64,000 bases of DNA, taken from assembly GCF_003368325.1 (NCBI RefSeq), contig NZ_CP031466.1:310001-374000 (forward strand), in the 5' to 3' direction. The DNA comes from Paraburkholderia caffeinilytica. Its GTDB lineage: Bacteria > Pseudomonadota > Gammaproteobacteria > Burkholderiales > Burkholderiaceae. Under the pieces are notes generated by a model. It searched no databases, was not told where the DNA came from, and saw nothing but the letters and a program-made list of their open reading frames with translations. Shown here piece after piece: positions 26,295-35,396 of this stretch. Position 1 is the stretch's first letter; each line of letters begins with the position of its first letter. A program made the position numbers and the translations under genes.

Positions 26295-26768
26295 TTAGAT
26301 CGCAATCGACGGAATGCTCTTCATGCAGCGCAGCGCGAACATCGAGCGGCTGTGACGGATGCCCGCGATTTTATAGAGTTTCTCGCGTAGAAAGCGTTCA
26401 TAGCCCGCCGTGCCGTCGACCGCCACTTTGACCAGATAGTCGTAATCGCCTGACACCAGATACGCCTCCAGCACTTCGGTGAGCGTCGCCAGTTCGGCTC
26501 CGAAGCGGGCCAGGGCGTCGTCGTCGTGACGGTCGAGCGTGACTTCGAGCAGCACCACGTCGGCGAAGCCGAGCTTCTGTTGATCGAGCAACGCGACGTA
26601 GCCGCGGATATACCCCTCCGTTTCCAGCTGACGCGTGCGATTCCAGCACGCCGTGGTCGACATGCCGACCAGGTCGGCGAGTTCAGCGTTGCTCAGGCGC
26701 GCGTTCTTCTGCAACTCGCGCATGATCTTTCGATCCTGATTGTCCAGTGGGCGATTTCGGGTGGTCAT
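26295..26768 (-). CDS. Lrp/AsnC-family transcriptional regulator
   Basis: 157 residues: N-terminal HTH (LDNQDRKIMRELQKNARLSNAELADLVGMSTTACWNRTRQLETEGYI) and C-terminal RAM ligand domain (VLLEVTLDRHDDDALARF... YDYLVKVAV). Global or amino-acid-specific regulator. Start ATG 26768 is preferred to an upstream codon. Inverted repeats lie directly before it, as expected for autoregulation. No clear target gene is adjacent. Confidence 0.87.
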   Translation of the reverse strand: MTTRNRPLDNQDRKIMRELQKNARLSNAELADLVGMSTTACWNRTRQLETEGYIRGYVALLDQQKLGFADVVLLEVTLDRHDDDALARFGAELATLTEVLEAYLVSGDYDYLVKVAVDGTAGYERFLREKLYKIAGIRHSRSMFALRCMKSIPSIAI

Positions 26769-26810
26769 GGCATTCTCGGAATTTTGTTCAGTAAAATGCC
26801 ATTTTAATGG
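26769..26810. promoter_or_regulatory. Inverted repeats at the Lrp-family gene start
   Basis: GGCATT (26769-26774) and AATGCC (26795-26800) form one dyad; CCATT-TT-AATGG (26799-26810) forms a second that overlaps it. They abut the start codon of the Lrp-family gene and probably serve in autoregulation. Confidence 0.45.
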
Positions 26811-27119
26811 AAGAACGTCCTGCATCCGCTGGATGGGAGGATTGCTTTAGGAAGCATATCCAGCGGGCGTCCGGGTATATTTTCAGGGTGCATTCATGCC
26901 CGGGACAACCGTCCGGATCGCCGGCCTCAGGCCGGCGGTCTTGCGCGGCCACAAGCTGCCATCCGGTGTCTTGCTGCCTTCACACGAGGGCGGCACGCAG
27001 GCGAATTCCGGCATTACCCGTGCCGGAAGACGCGCTTGCCGGGCATGGACGCATTTTCTCAATCGAATGCTGATCGGCGCCGGACCTCTGCGTCCGCGTT
27101 GCGAGATAGCGGGCGGACC
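26811..27119. other. Intergenic, no gene seen
   Basis: About 310 bp between the Lrp promoter and the stop of the gene at 27120. It contains GC-rich short inverted runs (GCCGGCCTCAGGCCGGC near 26920) but no reading frame with a ribosome site or family resemblance. Confidence 0.5.
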
Positions 27120-27491
27120 TTAGCTTGACTTGGTCGGCGCTTTGATCGCGCTTTGTACCGCGATGTTGCGATACACGTCACGACAGAATTGCATGCTGCC
27201 TTGGTGCGCACCATTGACGGCGGCTGTTACGTGCACCGCAGCTTCAACAGGTTCAGGCGCCGGCGGATTGACGAGCGCGGCGTTGATCGCGAGTGGGTCG
27301 GTAGGCGACGCCCGCATGATGCCGATGCCCTTGATCGTTACGGCGAGACAAGGGTCCGGCATGAGCGCACCATGACTGGCGGCGACGTTGAAATTGATGT
27401 TCAGCGTCCAGAAGCCCTCATGAATGTTCTGATGAATGATCACTGCCTTCACCACCTCCTGGTGTGACAGTGTGTACTCATTGTTTACCAT
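27120..27491 (-). CDS. Hypothetical protein
   Basis: 123 residues from ATG 27491 with AAGGAGGGAC upstream, a strong ribosome site. It opens MVNNEYTLSHQEVVKAVII, then HEGFWTLNINFNVAASH, and continues with alternating hydrophobic strands, a Pro-rich stretch (NPPAPEPVEA) and VTAAVNGAHQG. It resembles a small beta-sandwich. No family recognised. Monocistronic. Confidence 0.7.
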   Translation of the reverse strand: MVNNEYTLSHQEVVKAVIIHQNIHEGFWTLNINFNVAASHGALMPDPCLAVTIKGIGIMRASPTDPLAINAALVNPPAPEPVEAAVHVTAAVNGAHQGSMQFCRDVYRNIAVQSAIKAPTKSS

Positions 27492-27963
27492 CGGTCCCTC
27501 CTTGCTCCTGCGCAGCGTCTGTGTGCGAGTGCAGATATGGCATTTTGCGCGGGCTAATCGTAATAGGCCTAGTTTTACGCACCGTTTTGTACAGCGCAAG
27601 TGAAAAGGCAGGTGCGCCGGCGCGTGATTTTGCGCTTACGTGAGGAGGGTAACGTTCAGGGTGCGAACGTCTGCGGATGCGCGGCCGCTGGGACGGGCAG
27701 GGCCACGCGGAGCGACCTTCGGGTGAAGGGCTCAGGTTGAAAGGATTTCAGCATCCGGCATGCCCAGCTAGCTATTCGGATGCCGTTGGCATTCGCGCAG
27801 CGCGCAAGATTGCACATGGTCGCGAGATCTCATGCGGACATCATCAGAATAGGTGAATAGCATTCCAAAGTATCCGTTGTCGGAGACGACAAACTAACGT
27901 CTGCCTATTGCCGATAAAACCGGCGCGACGGCGCAAATATGTATCGACGATCGACACAAGAAA
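27492..27963. other. Intergenic, no gene seen
   Basis: About 470 bp between a minus-strand gene start and the terminator of the next minus-strand gene. It should hold the promoter of the gene at 27120. No convincing reading frame or repeat was found. Confidence 0.5.
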
Positions 27964-28009
27964 GGCCGCCGGATATCGATGCTGTGAACTGCATCGATAT
28001 CCGGCGGCC
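27964..28009 (-). terminator. Strong hairpin terminator of the DUF3309 gene
   Basis: Perfect 19-nt arms (27964-27982 and 27991-28009) with an 8-nt loop. On the minus strand the hairpin is followed by TTTCTT, as in an intrinsic terminator. It lies 40 bp after the stop of the DUF3309 gene. Confidence 0.85.
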
Positions 28010-28048
28010 GGCTCGGGTTGAACTGCCGATCTGATCACTTCACGCCGG

Positions 28049-28204
28049 CTATATCACGCCGGCAATGAGCAACACGATCACAACGATTACCACGATGCCG
28101 AGACCACCGGTCGGGGCGTAACCCCACGAGCGGCTATGCGGCCACGTCGGAAACGCACCGATGAGGAGAAGGATCAGCACAATCAGAAGAATAGTTCCCA
28201 ACAT
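28049..28204 (-). CDS. DUF3309 small membrane protein
   Basis: 51 residues from ATG 28204 with GGAGG nearby upstream. Sequence features: MLGTILLIVLILLLIGAF (first membrane segment), PTWPHSRSWGYAPTGG, then a second hydrophobic segment GIVVIVVIVLLIAGVI. This is the recognisable DUF3309 layout of two hydrophobic segments around a Trp/Pro-rich loop. Function unknown. A strong terminator follows, so it is a single-gene unit. Confidence 0.85.
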   Translation of the reverse strand: MLGTILLIVLILLLIGAFPTWPHSRSWGYAPTGGLGIVVIVVIVLLIAGVI

Positions 28205-28539
28205 ATTAATAACCTCCGCTTGGGTTCACAGGAACTGCCCGTCACGACAGCCATGGAGCACGCGGTTCAGGCGAGCTTGCGAAAAGCAGTATCGACGCCT
28301 TGGGATTCAGCAAACCATGTGCCCAAAGACGAGCGTCCTGACGCGAATTGTTTGAAACGATCGTTGATTATTCGTGTCCGTACTGATGCGTGCGCCTTTG
28401 ACGAATCGATCGTCGAGGCGATTCGACTTACATTCAGAGTGCTGCTCGCGCTGCGCAAACCCCTCTCGCAATCCTTCTTTCATCAGACATTTACCGCGTC
28501 TCGCAATCTCTCGCCGGCGTCCCAGGATCGAACGAGGCC

Positions 28540-28572
28540 GTTACGGGCGGTGTTACGTAACGAGCGCGTTAC
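28540..28572 (+). promoter_or_regulatory. GTTAC cluster, probable enhancer-binding site
   Basis: GTTAC at 28540, the palindrome GTTACGTAAC at 28552-28561, and GTTAC at 28568. It lies 120-153 bp upstream of the sigma-54 promoter, the usual distance for an enhancer. A comparable cluster precedes the second EPS promoter at the same distance. Confidence 0.6.
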
Positions 28573-28691
28573 CGCACACGATTCCGCGTCTTTTCTCATC
28601 GGCTTCCTAAGAGACGCGTTCGAACGAAAACTTATATCTAACAAGGGTTTGTCCGATATCCCCTGAGCAATCGTCAAGAAAATCTGAAGAT

Positions 28692-28707
28692 TGGCATGCT
28701 TGCTGCT
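28692..28707 (+). promoter_or_regulatory. Sigma-54 (-24/-12) promoter, first EPS unit
   Basis: TGGCATGCTTGCTGCT has GG and GC spaced exactly 10 bp apart as in TGGCAC-N5-TTGCA/T, followed by TTATA. Nearly the same string (TGGCATATTTGGTGCT) lies before the second EPS unit. Confidence 0.7.
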
Positions 28708-28758
28708 TTATAGGTTGCGCGACGCACAACACAGACAAGACAAGCAGTAAGTGTTAGC

Positions 28759-28803
28759 GAAGTTCGAGTTGGTGAAGTTCGAGTTGGTGAAGTTCGAATC
28801 AAC
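28759..28803 (+). repeat. Three tandem 15-bp repeats in the EPS leader
   Basis: GAAGTTCGAGTTGGT occurs twice exactly (28759, 28774) and once with a changed end (28789). It lies just downstream of the predicted sigma-54 transcription start. Confidence 0.85.
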
Positions 28804-29152
28804 GACTGGCCTGGTCGGGGGTTATCAGGTCAGTTTTCTCAACGCACAAGCGGTGTGATCTTTTGTTCGGATTCGTCGCGGCGGCGTTTTGCCTGAGTAC
28901 CCAGGCTGGGCGGGTACGAGCGGCTTGTAGTCAATCCCCCAATCGTTGTTCAGGAACATCCAGTCGCTTCGTTTCGCGCTGGATGAGTGAAATCCGGGTT
29001 GTTTTGCATTGCGCGCTTCTTCGCGTGCCGGGGTGTTGTTGTCGCGAAGAGCGTGGTGGTGGAAGTGCGAGAGACACGAGCTGTTGAAGCGAACACAAGT
29101 TGAGCAGCTCGACAAGAACGTTTGGTGCGAGAGACCAGCGCGGGGGATAAAA

Positions 29153-30568
29153 ATGGATACGGCGAATTTTGCGCAGCAAAGAAGAACGATACCGGGGTTG
29201 CAAAGCCTGATCGCGCGCTTGCTCGATGTGATGCTCGTCGTCCTTGGGGCGGTGGCCGCTTCGCAAGTGCGATTTGAAGATCTCATGCAAAGCCGTATCG
29301 ACACCGCCTTCGTTGCGTTTGCCGCGGCTTTTGCGCTGGTTCTGTTCCCCGCATTCGGCGTGTACGGCTCATGGCGTGGGCGGGCCATGCTGCGCATGGC
29401 CGGTCAGGTATCGCTCGCGTGGTTCGTGGTTCAAGGCTGTGGTCTCGCGCTGATGTTCTCGCTGCATCGAACGGATTTCATCTCGCGTCTCTGGTTCGCC
29501 TATTGGATGGCCATGACGGGAGGCGCACTGATCGTGTGGCGTCTCGCTGTGCACGCCGTGCTTGCACGCGTCCGGCACGCAGGAATGAATCTCCGCCGGG
29601 TTGCGGTTGTTGGATGCGGGTCGCACTGCCACCAGGTCGTGCGCAATATCGAGGACTCGACGACTAGCGGATTTCGCGCAGTGGCCGCCTTCGATGTGCG
29701 GCCGATGACGGGAACGATCGGCTCAGGTGTGCCGGTGTACGACAACATTGCCAAGTTCGCCGCCTACGTGAGATCTCACGATGTGCAGGAGTTGTGGCTT
29801 GCGTTGCCGCTTTCCGAGGAACGCACGCTGTCGCGCTTCGTGGCCGAGTTCCGCGACGACCTCGTGAATGTGCGCTTCGTACCCGATATGCGCAGCGTTG
29901 CACTGTTCGATAGCGGCATGATCGATCTGATCGGCATGCCTGCGATCAACCTGGTTGCGTCACCCGTGCCGGCTCGCGCTTTGGTGAAGAAAGAGATTTT
30001 CGATCGTGCGTTCGCTGCGTGCGCGCTGGTTGCGCTTGCCCCCGTACTGATCGCGATTGCGATCGCCGTCAAGTTGTCTTCGCGTGGACCGGTGTTCTTC
30101 ACGCAGAAGCGCAAGGGCGCGGATGGCCGCATCTTCAAGATCTACAAATTCCGCTCGATGCGTCCTCATGCCGTCGAAACGGGCGTGGTGAAACAGGCCA
30201 CGCGAGGAGACCCGCGTATTACGCGAGTGGGTGCGTTTCTCAGGCGTACCAGCCTGGATGAGTTGCCGCAGTTCTTCAATGTACTGCGCGGCGATATGTC
30301 GGTAGTGGGGCCGCGGCCTCACGCGATTGAACACGACGAGCTTTATCAGAAAGTGGTGAATGGCTACATCCATCGATACCGGATAAAGCCCGGGATCACA
30401 GGATGGGCACAGATCAACGGATTCAGAGGAGAGACAGACCAGATCGAGAAGATGCAAGGACGCGTCGAACACGATCTGTATTACCTGCGCAATTGGTCGT
30501 TCGGGCTCGACATGCGGATTGTCGGCGCGACAATAGCGAAGGGTCTGGTTCATAGCAACGCGTACTGA
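29153..30568 (+). CDS. wcaJ: Undecaprenyl-phosphate glucose phosphotransferase (WcaJ type), EPS priming enzyme
   Basis: 471 residues: four to five N-terminal membrane segments, a cytosolic nucleotide-binding-like domain ([16 protein letters not shown]), another membrane segment near 290, then the catalytic sugar-transferase domain ([58 protein letters not shown]). It transfers glucose-1-phosphate to undecaprenyl phosphate, starting each repeat unit at the inner membrane. ATG 29153 follows GGGGGATAAA. First gene of the EPS locus. Confidence 0.92.
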   Translation: MDTANFAQQRRTIPGLQSLIARLLDVMLVVLGAVAASQVRFEDLMQSRIDTAFVAFAAAFALVLFPAFGVYGSWRGRAMLRMAGQVSLAWFVVQGCGLALMFSLHRTDFISRLWFAYWMAMTGGALIVWRLAVHAVLARVRHAGMNLRRVAVVGCGSHCHQVVRNIEDSTTSGFRAVAAFDVRPMTGTIGSGVPVYDNIAKFAAYVRSHDVQELWLALPLSEERTLSRFVAEFRDDLVNVRFVPDMRSVALFDSGMIDLIGMPAINLVASPVPARALVKKEIFDRAFAACALVALAPVLIAIAIAVKLSSRGPVFFTQKRKGADGRIFKIYKFRSMRPHAVETGVVKQATRGDPRITRVGAFLRRTSLDELPQFFNVLRGDMSVVGPRPHAIEHDELYQKVVNGYIHRYRIKPGITGWAQINGFRGETDQIEKMQGRVEHDLYYLRNWSFGLDMRIVGATIAKGLVHSNAY

Positions 30569-30591
30569 CACCTGCACACAATAAAAAATAC

Positions 30592-32976
30592 ATGGCCATG
30601 AAATTACGCGGACAACAACTCCGATCGGCGCCGAACGCGCTGGCGCTTGCTGCGGCTTTAGCGTTTTCTGCTTCGGCGCACGCGGCCGACCCTGCGCTCA
30701 ATGCCCTCGGGCAGGCGGGTGGTTTGGTGATTCCGTACGGATTTGCGTTGCCCGAAGGGACGGTGGAGGCGCAGTACAACAACTACATCGATCCGCGCTA
30801 TGGAAAGCAGGCGACGGGCGCGCAAATGTATTGGGGCGCGGTGGGATTGCTGCCTTATGTGGAGTTTTCCGGCGGACTCGCCAATTACCCGGCTGATGTT
30901 CACGCGCCATTCAGTAACGCCGACCACTTTCTGTTTCGTCACCTGATGGGTGACGTCAAGGTCGAAGTACCGAAGTTCTTTAAGTATCAGCCGAGCATTG
31001 CGTTAGGTATTAGCGACATTGGTGGTCAGACACATTTCTTCCGTTCGAAATACGGCGTGGTGTCGCAAGCATTTGGACCTGTGACGTTGACCGCCGGTTA
31101 CGGCCAGGGCGATCGCCTCGATGGCTTGTTCGGCGGCGCGCAGGTCTCGCTGTGGAACACCGGTTTGTCGCTGTTCGCAGAAGACGATTCGAAGACGCCT
31201 TATGCCGGCGTGCGCTATCAGTCTCCGCGTATCAGGTGGCTAGCCGATGCGAACGTGATTGGCACATTCATGCGTTCGATCCGTTCGACGGATGGTGTGT
31301 CGCCGCGCACGTCGTTCTCGGTGGGTATTCAGATTCCGCTGGGCAAACGCTTTAGCAGTGCGCGGTGTGTGGACGGCTTGTGCGAAGGCTCGCAAGTGCC
31401 GGTCGCCCAGACTGCCGATGCCGATGCCGACGATGACGGCTCAATCCGTCTCGCCAGCCTGCAACCGGTGGATATGCGTACCGCCACAGCCGACAACAAC
31501 TTGCTGGCCGCAGCGCCGATTACATATGTGCCGCCGTTGCAGTCGTACGCGTCAGTGATGTTGAGCGACGTGACGGCGGCCAAATCGTCGGATGCGCAGT
31601 CGCCTGCCATTCCGGAGACGCTGGATACCTCCGCGCTCGATGAAATCGCCGCGCAGCTGTTTGCCGCCGGCCTCGAGCGCGTGCGCGTCGGGATGAGTGG
31701 TCGCGATCTGGTGGTCGAGTACGAGAACCATCGCTACAACCAGAATGAAGCCGACGCGCTCGGCATTGTGCTTGGTGTAGCGAGCGTGAATGCGCCGCAT
31801 GGCGCCGACAAGATTCACGTGGTCATCAAGAAGGCCAATGAGCCGTTGGGCGAAGTCATTGTCGATCGCGATGCATTTGCGCAGTTCGTTGCGGGCGGCG
31901 CGCCGACAGCCGCAAGCGCCTCGCTGACGATGCACACGCGTCCGACATATGACGCGGATTCGATCGCATGGCATGGCAATGAGCATACGCATGGGCTGAC
32001 GCGGATCCAGATCGAGCCGATCGTCAGTTACCTGTACGGCACTGAGTACGGCAACTTCGACATCTCGCTCGGCGCCAACATCGAGGGGTTCGTACCGCTG
32101 TGGCGTGGCGCGGAGCTGTACGCGAGTTATATCGCGCCGATCTACAACACGAAGAACATGGACGAAGGCCGCGTGTTTAGCAATTACCGCTTGCGCGGTG
32201 GTCTGAATGCAGTCGCGTTGGCACAGAGCTTCTGGATCGTCCCGCAAGTGTTCAACGTGGCATCGGTCGGCAAGTTCGATTACTCGTATGTCGGTGTGCA
32301 AAACGAAACAACTGTCTTCGTGCCGGGCCGTCCCGATCTGATTCGCCTGCGGCTCGCCTATTTGCACCATGAGCCGGGCCATGACGAATTGCCGAGTGCG
32401 AAGAACGCCGAACTGACTTATCGCTGGGTGCAGCCGTCCTGGAAGCTGTGGATCGAAGCGGGCGTGGCGCGCTTTGTGGGAGGAGACAAAGGACCGGTCG
32501 CGACGCTGACGCGCTGGTTCGACGACGTATCGGTGAGCGTGCACGGCGAGCACAGCGGTCAGGGCACCTTTGTGGGCGCCGCGATCAGTTTCCCGTTGAC
32601 ATTGCGTCAAGGGATGAAGCCGGGGATCAGTCAGGTGTACGGCTCTGAAGAGTTTGGGCTCGATTTCCGCACGCGGGTGGGATCGACGAATTACTTGACG
32701 GCCAATGCGGCGGAAAACATGACCTTCCCGTATAGCACGCAGCAGTACTTGCTGAATCAGGGCCGCTTTAGCGGTGAGTACTTCTCGACCCAGCTTTACC
32801 GGATGCGTGATGCGTATCTGCGTTACGGACGGCCTGGTAGTGACGGAACGAAGCCGAAGCCGCAAGCGAGCGTGCCTGCTGTGTCGACGGGTGCTGTGCT
32901 TTCACACGGCGTCTGTGGAAACGGTTTGCAGGGTGTAAGCGACGGACGGGCGTTGACGCCGGTCGATTGTGAATGA
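30592..32976 (+). CDS. YjbH/GfcD-like outer-membrane EPS protein
   Basis: 794 residues with a signal peptide (AHA-AD around residue 30) and a beta-rich body recognisable as YjbH: GLVIPYGFALPEGTVEAQYNNY near the N-terminus, LFGGAQVSLWNTGLSLFAE, and a C-terminal barrel with YRWVQPSWKLWIEAG and FDVSVSVHG-type strands. YjbH proteins are large outer-membrane partners of exopolysaccharide export. A 23-bp gap to the priming transferase indicates co-transcription. The MAMK start leaves an alternative ATG two codons in. Confidence 0.82.
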   Translation: MAMKLRGQQLRSAPNALALAAALAFSASAHAADPALNALGQAGGLVIPYGFALPEGTVEAQYNNYIDPRYGKQATGAQMYWGAVGLLPYVEFSGGLANYPADVHAPFSNADHFLFRHLMGDVKVEVPKFFKYQPSIALGISDIGGQTHFFRSKYGVVSQAFGPVTLTAGYGQGDRLDGLFGGAQVSLWNTGLSLFAEDDSKTPYAGVRYQSPRIRWLADANVIGTFMRSIRSTDGVSPRTSFSVGIQIPLGKRFSSARCVDGLCEGSQVPVAQTADADADDDGSIRLASLQPVDMRTATADNNLLAAAPITYVPPLQSYASVMLSDVTAAKSSDAQSPAIPETLDTSALDEIAAQLFAAGLERVRVGMSGRDLVVEYENHRYNQNEADALGIVLGVASVNAPHGADKIHVVIKKANEPLGEVIVDRDAFAQFVAGGAPTAASASLTMHTRPTYDADSIAWHGNEHTHGLTRIQIEPIVSYLYGTEYGNFDISLGANIEGFVPLWRGAELYASYIAPIYNTKNMDEGRVFSNYRLRGGLNAVALAQSFWIVPQVFNVASVGKFDYSYVGVQNETTVFVPGRPDLIRLRLAYLHHEPGHDELPSAKNAELTYRWVQPSWKLWIEAGVARFVGGDKGPVATLTRWFDDVSVSVHGEHSGQGTFVGAAISFPLTLRQGMKPGISQVYGSEEFGLDFRTRVGSTNYLTANAAENMTFPYSTQQYLLNQGRFSGEYFSTQLYRMRDAYLRYGRPGSDGTKPKPQASVPAVSTGAVLSHGVCGNGLQGVSDGRALTPVDCE

Positions 32977-32995
32977 CTTTCTTTGGAGGTAGGCG

Positions 32996-33742
32996 ATGAA
33001 GCTTCTAAATGGCGCGACGCTGCGCACGCTGCAGTTCGGATCGATAGTGCTTGCGACCAGTGCGCTGGTTGCATGCGGTGGCGGGACCAGTAGCGGCGGC
33101 TCGCCGGTCGGGACGGTGGGTGGTACGGCTGCTGTCGGCGCAGCGCTGGCTAACGCAAGCATCACGCTGACTTGCAAGAACGGTTCGGGTAGTGCAACGG
33201 CAAATTCGAACGGTGCTTACTCGGCCACGTTTGCCTTTGACGGTCCTTGCGCGATTACGGCGACCGGTGGCGCGGTCACGATCCATTCGTTTGCAGCCGG
33301 CACGGGTACCTACAACGTGACACCGCTGACGGAATTGTTGCTGGACTACCTGGCGGGGCAATTGGGTACGACGGTTAGCGGGTTGCTTTCGGGGATCACG
33401 TCCAACGCGTCGTATCAGAGCGCGTTGTCGAACAGCACGGTGATTGCGAGTGCGCAGGCGGCTGTCGCGACGCTGATTAAGAACACGTATGGGATCACGC
33501 TTTCTTCTTCGTCGTTCCTGACGGTTTCGTTTACGCCGGGGGCGCCTGGGGCGGACGCGGATCTCGATGCGTTGCTGGCGGCCGGGGCGATTACGAGTAA
33601 TGGGCAGCCGGCGGCTTCGTTGGCTTCCGCTGCGCAGGCGGCTGGGGCGGCGGCGCCGATCGGGAGTGGGAGTAGTGGGTCGACGAGTGGGACGACGGGT
33701 GGAACGGGGGGGAGTGGGGGGACGGGGACGGTGACGAAGTAG
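32996..33742 (+). CDS. Lipoprotein with Gly/Ser/Thr-rich tail
   Basis: 248 residues. Signal sequence with lipobox LVAC (Cys about 27) followed by GGG. The middle contains a carboxypeptidase-regulatory-like strand pattern (VGAALANASITLTCKNGSGSATANSNGAYSATF) and a helical section; the last ~30 residues are Gly/Ser/Thr only. GGAGG lies 8 bp before the ATG. Third gene of the first EPS unit; perhaps an outer-membrane accessory. Function not known. Confidence 0.75.
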   Translation: MKLLNGATLRTLQFGSIVLATSALVACGGGTSSGGSPVGTVGGTAAVGAALANASITLTCKNGSGSATANSNGAYSATFAFDGPCAITATGGAVTIHSFAAGTGTYNVTPLTELLLDYLAGQLGTTVSGLLSGITSNASYQSALSNSTVIASAQAAVATLIKNTYGITLSSSSFLTVSFTPGAPGADADLDALLAAGAITSNGQPAASLASAAQAAGAAAPIGSGSSGSTSGTTGGTGGSGGTGTVTK

Positions 33743-33894
33743 GGCGTCTGCGCAATTGGCTTGTAGATACACCTCAAAGTCGGATCGTGGTTTGACTCGC
33801 GGTCCGACGTCAAGCGGCAGTTAAATGCGATGGTTAATGAACGTTGCTGATAGATGGTGCGCGGGGTGATCAAGGGGTGAGAAGAAGGCTACGT

Positions 33895-33917
33895 GTTACG
33901 GCGAGACGTTACGTTAC
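33895..33917 (+). promoter_or_regulatory. GTTAC cluster upstream of the second EPS promoter
   Basis: GTTACG at 33895, 33908 and 33913. The distance to the sigma-54 promoter (126-148 bp) matches that of the cluster at 28540-28572 to its own promoter, suggesting one activator for both units. Confidence 0.6.
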
Positions 33918-34041
33918 GAGACAGTCGCTGTCACCAAATTCGAAGAGCTGTCTTCGGCGCGCCATCGATTCAAATGCAGAAAACGCAGCATTCTTAAGGA
34001 ATGTCGCAGCAGTTTTTCTTCCGGATCCTTTGCCTAACTGT

Positions 34042-34057
34042 TGGCATATTTGGTGCT
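34042..34057 (+). promoter_or_regulatory. Sigma-54 (-24/-12) promoter, second EPS unit
   Basis: TGGCATATTTGGTGCT with GG-N10-GC spacing, followed by TTTAAA. It shares TTGGCAT, TTG and TGCTTTA with the promoter at 28692. The predicted leader to the Wza gene is about 155 nt. Confidence 0.7.
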
Positions 34058-34223
34058 TTAAAGATTGCTGCGGAAATGCTCGTATTGATTGGGCGTTCGA
34101 TCGTCCGATCAAGTGAACTGTGAACTCGTTGACGACGCCGCATGCAAAACGGAATGGGCTTTTTGGTAAATGGCAGCTCAACCGCCAAAAGTAAAAAAAC
34201 GAACGTAAAACGAGGTGAATGCA

Positions 34224-35396
34224 ATGACAGTTTCGCTGGGGAATTGGAGCGGCAACGGAATGCGATGGGTCGGCCGCGCTGCCTCCGTGTTGACTACAGT
34301 GATGGCGACCGCATTGTTATCTGCCTGCGCCGTTGCTCCGGGGATGCGCATGACGTCTTCCGCGGCCCTACCTGTATCCAGCGCCGACGATGCTGCTCAG
34401 CCAGCGGAGCTACAGATTCCCATAACTGATATTGACGCATCCTTGATAGAAAAAATGCGCGATACAACTGCGCAGGCGAGCGTCGACCATGTTCGCGCCT
34501 TAATGGTGAAACCGAGTCCGTACACGCTGGGCGTCGGAGATGTCCTGCAAATAACCGTGTGGGACCACCCCGAGCTTGCTGCGGCGCTTGGTACGCAGCC
34601 TCAAACGAATTCTCGACCATACGACCCGGTCCAAGGTTTCCTGGTAGATGACAACGGCAACATTCAAATTCCGTACGCCGGAAGTATCCATGTAGAAGGA
34701 CGCCGTACCGATGAAGTCCAACAGCTGGTCTATAACGAACTCGCAAAGGTTTTCATCAAACCGCAAGTCACCGTCCGAGTCGCTTCCTTCCGGGCGAAGC
34801 AAGTATTTGTCGACGGGGAGGTACACACACCGGGCGCAGTTCCTATAAACGATATTCCGATGTCGCTGTACGAGGCAATAAATCGAGCCGGCGGTTTCAG
34901 TTCGTCTGCCGACCAAAGCCGAATGATTCTCGTCCGCGACGGGGTCTCTTACTCTTTGAATCTGTCTCGAATGCTCGATAGCGATCAAAACCCCTCCAAA
35001 GTTCTACTGAAGAATGGCGATCTGCTTCGGGTGGTATCGCGTGACGACAACGGCGTCTTCGTCATGGGCGAGGTCAATAAGCCATTGACCGCGGTCCCTA
35101 TGAAGAGCGGCAAGCTTACCTTGAGTGACGCACTGTCGCAGGCTGGGAGTCTAAACACTAGCAGTGCCGACGCAGCGCAGCTCTACGTAATTCGAGGTTC
35201 TCTCGAAACCAGGCCACAGGTGTTTCACTTGAATGCCCGTTCGCCGGTGTCGATGCTGTTAGCCAACCAGTTCGAACTACAACCGAAGGATGTGGTGTAT
35301 GTGGACGGAAACGGCTTGGTTCGCTTTAGCAGAGTGCTCAGTCTGCTCTTGCCGGCCATCAATGCAGGTCTGACGGCAGCGGTCGTGACGAAATGA
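34224..35396 (+). CDS. wza: Polysaccharide export lipoprotein Wza
   Basis: 390 residues. Signal peptide with lipobox LLSAC (Cys35). The Poly_export domain starts at [21 protein letters not shown], followed by [18 protein letters not shown] and SLBB repeats ([30 protein letters not shown]). C-terminal amphipathic helix after [12 protein letters not shown]. It forms the octameric outer-membrane channel for EPS. ATG 34224 is chosen with GAGGTG 7 bp upstream; a GTG at 34215 overlaps that site. The stop overlaps the next gene. Confidence 0.93.
   Translation: MTVSLGNWSGNGMRWVGRAASVLTTVMATALLSACAVAPGMRMTSSAALPVSSADDAAQPAELQIPITDIDASLIEKMRDTTAQASVDHVRALMVKPSPYTLGVGDVLQITVWDHPELAAALGTQPQTNSRPYDPVQGFLVDDNGNIQIPYAGSIHVEGRRTDEVQQLVYNELAKVFIKPQVTVRVASFRAKQVFVDGEVHTPGAVPINDIPMSLYEAINRAGGFSSSADQSRMILVRDGVSYSLNLSRMLDSDQNPSKVLLKNGDLLRVVSRDDNGVFVMGEVNKPLTAVPMKSGKLTLSDALSQAGSLNTSSADAAQLYVIRGSLETRPQVFHLNARSPVSMLLANQFELQPKDVVYVDGNGLVRFSRVLSLLLPAINAGLTAAVVTK

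Larger units (their letters stand above)
28205..29152. other. Long non-coding region upstream of the EPS locus
   Basis: About 950 bp with no convincing gene. It holds the DUF3309 promoter, a GTTAC motif cluster (28540-28572), a sigma-54 promoter (28692-28707), three 15-bp repeats (28759-28803) and then an apparent ~435-nt leader before the priming transferase. A plus-strand frame to 28666 exists but lacks a ribosome site. Confidence 0.6.

Noticed and set aside
26896..27123. 75-codon plus-strand frame
   Set aside because: No ribosome site and Arg/Gly composition typical of non-coding GC-rich DNA.
28136..28666. 176-codon plus-strand frame
   Set aside because: Its first part lies opposite the DUF3309 gene; no ribosome site, no family, and it contains the GTTAC cluster of the EPS promoter.
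28787..28803. tRNA-like TTCGAATC string
   Set aside because: Belongs to the 15-bp tandem repeat; no cloverleaf can be drawn around it.
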